Shown here in pieces: positions 42,571 to 47,350 of a stretch of DNA of 47,350 nucleotides. The translations under genes were made by a program, and so were the position numbers. Below the pieces are notes generated by a model. That model had not been told where the DNA came from and made no database searches. It saw only the letters and a program-made list of their open reading frames with translations. Position 1 is the first letter of the stretch. Each line of letters starts with the position of its first letter. The stretch comes from a virus: the IMG/VR virus record IMGVR_UViG_3300036845_000499, positions 1-47,350 of that record; one strand, written 5' to 3'.

Positions 42571-44693
42571 TAAAATTTGCCGTCTGCCGCGTATCGGTAC
42601 CGGAGTGCGCCAATCCGCCAAAAAGAACCTAAATCTTGGCTGGATATCCTGATGGATACGAGCCGCCCGCGCAATCGGGTATTGAAGTACTGGGTAGCCT
42701 GCGTCACAGAATATGGCCCGAACACCTGTGGGGTGTCGCCGGGGTAATCCACTACGAAAAACGTGATCTGCAAAACAGCCGTCTGTGCCTGCGACCGCTG
42801 GCCCCACTTCGCATCCGGCCAAACAAGATCCACGAACGTCTTCAGATCCCCCTCATTCAGCGTGAAGTATCCCGTCTGAAAGAACGCCGACATTGCCTGT
42901 CCGTCCGCATCATTCGAGGTCTCATGCTGGTACAGCAACAGCATCCCAGGATCGGCGCCGATCGGCGGCCCGAGCACGGACTGGTCGACCCACGCGGTGC
43001 GGGCCAGCGTACCGTAGTCCCAGACATTCAGCTCTGGGTTGTACTTCACGTAGGAGTCGTTCTCGCCCGAGCCGTTAGCGGACGGATAGAACCACTGGAT
43101 TTCGCCGAACAGACTGTTGACCGCGACGCGGATTTTCTGGGTATTGGGGATTCCTGCAGGGTTCAATCCCGTGTTCAGGTTCTGAAACACCACATCCCAG
43201 ACTGGGCATGGCAGCGGCAGCACGCCCGATCCGCCCAATGTGAAGAATTGCCGCGGCCCCATCCAGTAGATGATGCCATTCATGGAGCCGGCGGCCTTGC
43301 GCGCGATCAGCCCGCAACCGGTGCCGATCTCGTTGAACGAGTACACATAAGGCGGCCCGATGTACTGCATTGACCAGACGTCGACATCGGTCCAGATGAA
43401 TCCCTGCTGCGGCCCCTGAATGGCCCCAACGATGCGCGAACCCTTCGGGATGCGGTACGAACCCGCCTGGTTCGTCACCAGCGGAATCCACTGGTTGTAA
43501 TTCGACACGTCACACCATGTGATCAGCAGCGGGTCCTGAATGCCGGTGCGCGTGCTCCCCCACGCCACGATCTGGCGCTGTGGCATGGCGACAAAGATGC
43601 CGTCATTGACCGGCGGCCCGGCCGTGATGATCGTCGCAGTCTGCTGTCCCTCATCCCACTGCCAGATCGGTTGGAACGGCGTGATGCTGGGCGCAAACGT
43701 GCGGTCCGCGCACGCGATCAGGATCTCGCCCCAGTTGTCGAGCGTCCAGTCGGCGGCGTCGATCGCGGTACCGACAGCCGGTGCAACCGGGTTGCCGGTT
43801 CCATATCCACCGCTGCCGTAACCACCAATACCGTAGCCAGTACCTCCAGGTAAGGTGCCCTCGCCGAGGCTGTAGATGTACCGCGCGTTGCCGTTGTTCA
43901 GCGAGCCGCTGGTCGATGCCGTCGCCGGATTACCGCCCGTGATCGTGAAATTGTTCGCATCGACGATCGACTGGACGATGTAGTTGCCATAGAACGGGAT
44001 GCCGCCGACCGTGGTCAGCACGAGTACGGGGAAGGTACCGCCGAGCGCGTAGGTGTAATTCGGTAGGGTGACCGTGACGGTGACCGATCCTGAGACGGTC
44101 GTGAACTGGGGCAATACTGGCGAACTGCTCGAGCTCGTCGCGGGATTCGGGTTGCCCAGAATATCGACCGACTGTACGGTGTACGCCGTCGCTCCCAGAA
44201 AGCCGTCCGGATCGCAGCGATAGAGTCCGAACAGCACGATGCCGCCGATCGCGATTTGAGTGGCGATATACACGGAATCGTAACTGGTGATGCCGGTCGT
44301 CGTTGTGTCAGTGATCGTGACGATGGAGTTGCCGGAGATCGTGACGGCGGCGGGAGCGATGTTATCGGTGACTGTGGTCGGGGTGATGTTCTGCAGGCTG
44401 CCGTTGGTGATGACGGCGAGTTCGGCGGATGACGTGCCGGTGATGGTTTCGGTGCCTACAGCCAAGTGAGAATTGTCGTTGAGATCCTCCCATGCCCACA
44501 GGGCGCGGACGATGGCTGGGAAGGGGAGGCCGAAAAAACGAGTGAAACCACCGAGTTTTTGAACAAGCGCACCGAGTTTAGGGTCAGGGAACCAGCGGAT
44601 GAGTTGCGACTGCGATACGCCGCCGCCGTCGTTCAGCGTCTCGGTTTCTTCAGTGTTGACTCCGGGGTAGAGTTTTAGGGTGGCGTGCGGCAT
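42570..44693 (-). CDS. Packaged-DNA stabilisation-like protein (gp10 type), 707 aa
   Basis: A long beta-rich protein with propeller-like repeats (IPKGSRIVGAIQGPQQGFIW, DVWSMQYIGPPYVYSFNEIG, IIYWMGPRQFFTLGGSGVLP) and an end pattern RLVSIRISSQDLGSFWRIGA then LRYRYAADG. In P22, gp10 and gp4 seal the portal after packaging and hold the tail. The neighbour upstream is gp4-like, supporting the call. Homology to P22 gp10 itself is inferred, not proven. Confidence 0.75.
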   Translation of the reverse strand: MPHATLKLYPGVNTEETETLNDGGGVSQSQLIRWFPDPKLGALVQKLGGFTRFFGLPFPAIVRALWAWEDLNDNSHLAVGTETITGTSSAELAVITNGSLQNITPTTVTDNIAPAAVTISGNSIVTITDTTTTGITSYDSVYIATQIAIGGIVLFGLYRCDPDGFLGATAYTVQSVDILGNPNPATSSSSSPVLPQFTTVSGSVTVTVTLPNYTYALGGTFPVLVLTTVGGIPFYGNYIVQSIVDANNFTITGGNPATASTSGSLNNGNARYIYSLGEGTLPGGTGYGIGGYGSGGYGTGNPVAPAVGTAIDAADWTLDNWGEILIACADRTFAPSITPFQPIWQWDEGQQTATIITAGPPVNDGIFVAMPQRQIVAWGSTRTGIQDPLLITWCDVSNYNQWIPLVTNQAGSYRIPKGSRIVGAIQGPQQGFIWTDVDVWSMQYIGPPYVYSFNEIGTGCGLIARKAAGSMNGIIYWMGPRQFFTLGGSGVLPLPCPVWDVVFQNLNTGLNPAGIPNTQKIRVAVNSLFGEIQWFYPSANGSGENDSYVKYNPELNVWDYGTLARTAWVDQSVLGPPIGADPGMLLLYQHETSNDADGQAMSAFFQTGYFTLNEGDLKTFVDLVWPDAKWGQRSQAQTAVLQITFFVVDYPGDTPQVFGPYSVTQATQYFNTRLRGRLVSIRISSQDLGSFWRIGALRYRYAADGKF

Positions 44694-44696
44694 GCA

Positions 44697-45485
44697 TCAC
44701 CGCGTGGGCGTGGCTGAGGTCGGCGTCGAGTAACTCGACCATCCGCTCCCCATGAATTTCTTGCGATTCTCCTCGCTGATGGCGCCGAGTCGCAGCGCCT
44801 GATACTGTTTCTCGTACGACATCGGCATCGCCTGATCATCGGACACCGCGCTAAAGTTTCTCTGGAACGCACTGATGTAAATCATGCTGGCCATGACCAG
44901 CATGTCGGGCAGGAATTCCGAGATGTACGTGTAACTCGTATCCGCCGGCCCCGCCGTCGCAAACTGCGCCAATGAAGGCAGTCGAATGACACCCGTTGCG
45001 CGAACCGGATAGGCGAAGTTGGGCGTCGGTCCCAGTAGCACGTTGATCTGGGTATTCGCGCCATCGCCGAATGTGTCGCCGTACATCGCGAAATATCGCG
45101 GCGTGTTCGCACTGAAGGTGCCCGCGTAGCAGTTCTGAATGAACTCTTTCGACACCGGAATCAGCGGCGTAGAGTTAACGACCTGAGCGCCGTTGTTCTG
45201 CGTGATCTCTAGCGTTTCCAGCATCAGAAAATCGTTGATCGGAATTGAGAACAGATTCTGTCCAGCGACCAGCGTGTATGTATTAGCTGACCGTGCCTGC
45301 AAGAAATCTATGTCTCTCTGGATTCTTAACTCTGCGTAATTCAGCATCTGATTCGTGATCGTCTGCAGCGTCGCATCATCGAACTGCCAGACACCGGAAT
45401 TCACAGATGTCGTCGCGACCGCCATTACGCCGATGTTCTGGATGTAGGCGTTGTACGAAAGCGGGTTGGTGGCGGGGGCGGTCAT
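44697..45485 (-). CDS. Head-tail adaptor-like protein (gp4 type), 262 aa
   Basis: The N-terminal helices (TLQTITNQMLNYAELRIQRD) and IDFLQA...YTLVAGQNLFSIPINDFLML fit the phage adaptor/gp4-type family that docks on the portal. Later segments are VYISAFQRNF-like (ASMIYISAFQRNFSAVSDDQ), YEKQYQALRLGAISEENRKK. It should form the first ring of the neck. ATG 45485 shares TAATG with the spike stop. Confidence 0.8.
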   Translation of the reverse strand: MTAPATNPLSYNAYIQNIGVMAVATTSVNSGVWQFDDATLQTITNQMLNYAELRIQRDIDFLQARSANTYTLVAGQNLFSIPINDFLMLETLEITQNNGAQVVNSTPLIPVSKEFIQNCYAGTFSANTPRYFAMYGDTFGDGANTQINVLLGPTPNFAYPVRATGVIRLPSLAQFATAGPADTSYTYISEFLPDMLVMASMIYISAFQRNFSAVSDDQAMPMSYEKQYQALRLGAISEENRKKFMGSGWSSYSTPTSATPTR

Positions 45486-47350
45486 TAGAAAAGCCGTCCC
45501 TTGAATCTAACCTCTATAGTTGCTCCAATGCCTACATTGGTGGTGTTCAGATTAAATGCCGATCCGCTACCGTCAGCGCTGAAACTCAGATTTATCCTGT
45601 TTTGGGTCACGCCGTTGACATTCTGAGAGAGCACCTGCAGTCGCACCAGTATCGCGGTGCCGGTGCTATTGTATTCAAGAGAGCATTCCCCATCCGCGTA
45701 ACCCGTGACCTGTGGATTGACGTCGAAAATGAAGTTGTTCGGCGTAACACTGGATATCTTGCCTCCTGCTGCAAAGGCTGTCGTCGAGTCAGTTCCCGTG
45801 GGAGTGTTCGTGTTTGACGCCGTCGCGTTACTGATGCGACTGGAGTAATTTCCGAGTGAGACGGCACCTGAATTTCCATATATTGCATGCTGAAGCGTGC
45901 CGGCATTGTTACTGATGACCCACGTAAACCCTTGGTCTATGTATCCACCGACGTCATCACGCAGGATGCTGAGCGCCCCCTGTAGCAATACCGTTCCGGA
46001 TACATTATCCGTGCAATTGTTGCCAGAAATGATGTTTCCGTTGCAGCCGGAGTCCTCATGTATCCCATATTGTTGGTTGTTCCCTCCAGATAGATTTGTG
46101 CAAATGTTTCCGCATACCGTGTTATTCGTCCCGGTATAGAGGCTGATTCCGTTATAAGTGGTTCCGGGTGTTACAGTGCCATTGGCGATGATCAGATTAC
46201 TGGTAATTGCGTTGTACTCACCTCCATACACTCGGATCCCGTCCAGGCCGTTGCCAAATATCACGTTCCCAGTGACGGTCACGAGATTGGCATACTGCAA
46301 GTTCATTCCGGTTCCAAATGGTGATGTGTGCCCGTTGTTCTCCAGGTAATTCCCGCTGATGGTTAGATATCCGGGAACGCTTGCGGAATTCGAGAAATTG
46401 ACGTCAATGCCGTCCTGCAGGTTTCCTACACAAACGTTGCCCATGATGGTGGAACGCTGTGGAACCGGTGCCGTCGCGTTATTCCAACCGATGCCAGTCT
46501 GCGCACCGTTGACACATTCGTTGAACGAGACAGTGCCATATGCCAATTGCTGACAATAGATACCGGGGCCGGTCATCGAGTAAATTCGGTTACCGGTGAT
46601 GATGCCGTACTGGCTGCCCCCGGAGGATGAGATACCGGCTCCGCCAGTGCTGGAGAGATAATTCTCGGTCGCGTCAAAGTTGACGCAGGCGGACGCGACA
46701 CCGAAGGATATGGTGCCTCCCGACGCGCCGCTGACGCAGGATCCTGAGATTTGATTTCGACGGATGCGGATATTGGTGCTGCCGCTGCCATTCTCCAGAA
46801 TGCGACCCGATGTCACGAGGCAGTCGGATACCTCGATATTGGCGCAATTGGTGCCGGTGATGTTGACGAACCATTTTTCTGCACTCGAATTCGCAGAGCA
46901 ATTGATGACAAGACGATTGATCGTGATGTTGCTAACAGTGATCGTAAACAGGCTATTGGTACCGCCTGAGAGAACGATGGCGCCCGGACCTACGATTGAG
47001 GCACCCGCCACGGGTGAATGATTTCCTGTGGACTTAAACGTCAGGCTGGACGCGGCAAAGGATTGCTGCACGATCGAGACCGCTGCATTGATGGCGGCTG
47101 TGGAATCAGCCACGCCAGTACCATCACCTCCATATCGACGGAAATCTCCAGGCAGATAGGCGTAATTGGTCGGCGTTACTCCTGCGGCCTGCTCTGTCGG
47201 TGTTTGGTCGTATTTGACATTCAGATAATCGATGGATGTGACAGGAGGGCCGGTGGGTCCGGTCGGACCAGTCCCAGAAGGCCCTGTCGGACCACCCGCG
47301 CCAGTAGGGCCGGTGGGTCCCGTGCCGGATGGCCCAGTAAGCCCGGTAGG
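45485..47350 (-). CDS. Collagen-like/beta-helix tail spike, 5'-truncated by window edge
   Basis: Read from the right edge, the frame starts inside GPTG-type collagen-like repeats. It continues VTSIDYLNVKYDQTPTEQAA and RRYGGDGTGVADSTAAINAA, the entry motif of pectate-lyase-type beta-helices. A long right-handed beta-helix follows, with many N-rich turns (IEVSDCLVTSGRILENGSGS, ISGNYLENNGHTSP, VTGNVIFGNGLDGIRVYGGE), and the C-terminus is a beta-rich trimer-like domain. The start codon is off-window, so a start at GTG 47113 would be artefactual. It probably binds and may degrade a host polysaccharide. Confidence 0.85.
   Translation of the reverse strand, partial: PTGLTGPSGTGPTGPTGAGGPTGPSGTGPTGPTGPPVTSIDYLNVKYDQTPTEQAAGVTPTNYAYLPGDFRRYGGDGTGVADSTAAINAAVSIVQQSFAASSLTFKSTGNHSPVAGASIVGPGAIVLSGGTNSLFTITVSNITINRLVINCSANSSAEKWFVNITGTNCANIEVSDCLVTSGRILENGSGSTNIRIRRNQISGSCVSGASGGTISFGVASACVNFDATENYLSSTGGAGISSSGGSQYGIITGNRIYSMTGPGIYCQQLAYGTVSFNECVNGAQTGIGWNNATAPVPQRSTIMGNVCVGNLQDGIDVNFSNSASVPGYLTISGNYLENNGHTSPFGTGMNLQYANLVTVTGNVIFGNGLDGIRVYGGEYNAITSNLIIANGTVTPGTTYNGISLYTGTNNTVCGNICTNLSGGNNQQYGIHEDSGCNGNIISGNNCTDNVSGTVLLQGALSILRDDVGGYIDQGFTWVISNNAGTLQHAIYGNSGAVSLGNYSSRISNATASNTNTPTGTDSTTAFAAGGKISSVTPNNFIFDVNPQVTGYADGECSLEYNSTGTAILVRLQVLSQNVNGVTQNRINLSFSADGSGSAFNLNTTNVGIGATIEVRFKGRLF
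47244..47350 (-). repeat. Collagen-like Gly-X-Y repeat segment
   Basis: About 36 codons encode Gly-Pro-Thr/Ser-type triplets (GPTGPTG, GPSGTG) in the spike frame, extending to the window edge. Collagen-like stretches in phage tail proteins usually form a trimeric stem between the virion-anchoring part and the receptor-binding beta-helix. Codons vary between units, so the DNA is a degenerate repeat. Confidence 0.85.

Noticed and set aside
47111-47113. GTG as start of the tail spike
   Set aside because: The same frame continues upstream as beta-helix entry motif and collagen-like repeats to the window edge, so the true start is off-window.
1-47350. CRISPR arrays, tRNA genes, reverse transcriptase or diversity-generating retroelement
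   Set aside because: I looked for regular spacer-repeat arrays, cloverleaf-like sequences and RT motifs and found none. The variable-looking tail proteins alone do not support a retroelement.

Overview
The window is a GC-rich fragment of a tailed-phage genome (or prophage), most likely a podovirus-like phage of a proteobacterium. It holds both terminase subunits, a phage replication and recombination set, a lysis cassette, and a tail/ejection module that includes P22 gp4-like and gp10-like proteins. I see no rRNA, tRNA, integrase, portal, major capsid or DNA polymerase gene. The host guess rests on base composition and general resemblance only. Both ends cut open reading frames on the minus strand. 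If the genome is circular or circularly permuted, portal and capsid genes would lie off-window between the left edge (downstream of the terminase) and the right edge (upstream of the tail spike).

Layout. (1) 1-6916, minus strand: a tightly coupled run of mostly tiny genes containing a SAM methyltransferase, the small terminase and the large terminase. (2) 6917-7808: an intergenic region dense in iterons and inverted repeats, the best origin/regulatory candidate here, followed by one plus-strand gene. (3) 8095-15129, minus strand: replication genes, namely a TOPRIM/VirE primase-helicase, a VRR-NUC nuclease flanked by two paralogous small proteins, and a DEAD/DEAH-type helicase, with two sigma70-like promoters sharing an operator-like motif. 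(4) 15192-18467, plus strand: a CxxCxGxG protein, a PD-(D/E)XK exonuclease, a Sak4-like ATPase and a ribbon-helix-helix protein. (5) 18464-20969, minus strand: a small regulatory island headed by an XRE-type repressor and including a free-standing BrxR/CapW-like winged helix. (6) 21140-29382, plus strand: about thirty tiny accessory genes, many with CxxC pairs, including a secreted protein, a cytosine-methyltransferase remnant whose DNA looks coding in two frames, and an internal promoter with a palindromic operator. (7) 29400-47350, minus strand: the late module. In transcription order it runs collagen/beta-helix tail spike, gp4-like adaptor, gp10-like stabilisation protein, two very large ejection-type proteins, tail fibre and glycine-rich tip proteins, cupin, three membrane/coiled-coil proteins, GH108 endolysin, holin-like protein, lipoprotein, and a secreted FN3-like protein.

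Most adjacent genes overlap by the four bases ATGA or GTGA, or by TAATG, which points to translational coupling. I used these overlaps to choose starts, and they exposed several genes shorter than 60 codons. Replication probably uses the primase-helicase, the second helicase and VRR-NUC. The exonuclease and Sak4-like ATPase probably form a recombination pair. The terminases package DNA, and the late module builds the tail and lyses the host. All functional calls come from reading motifs by eye; no database search was run.
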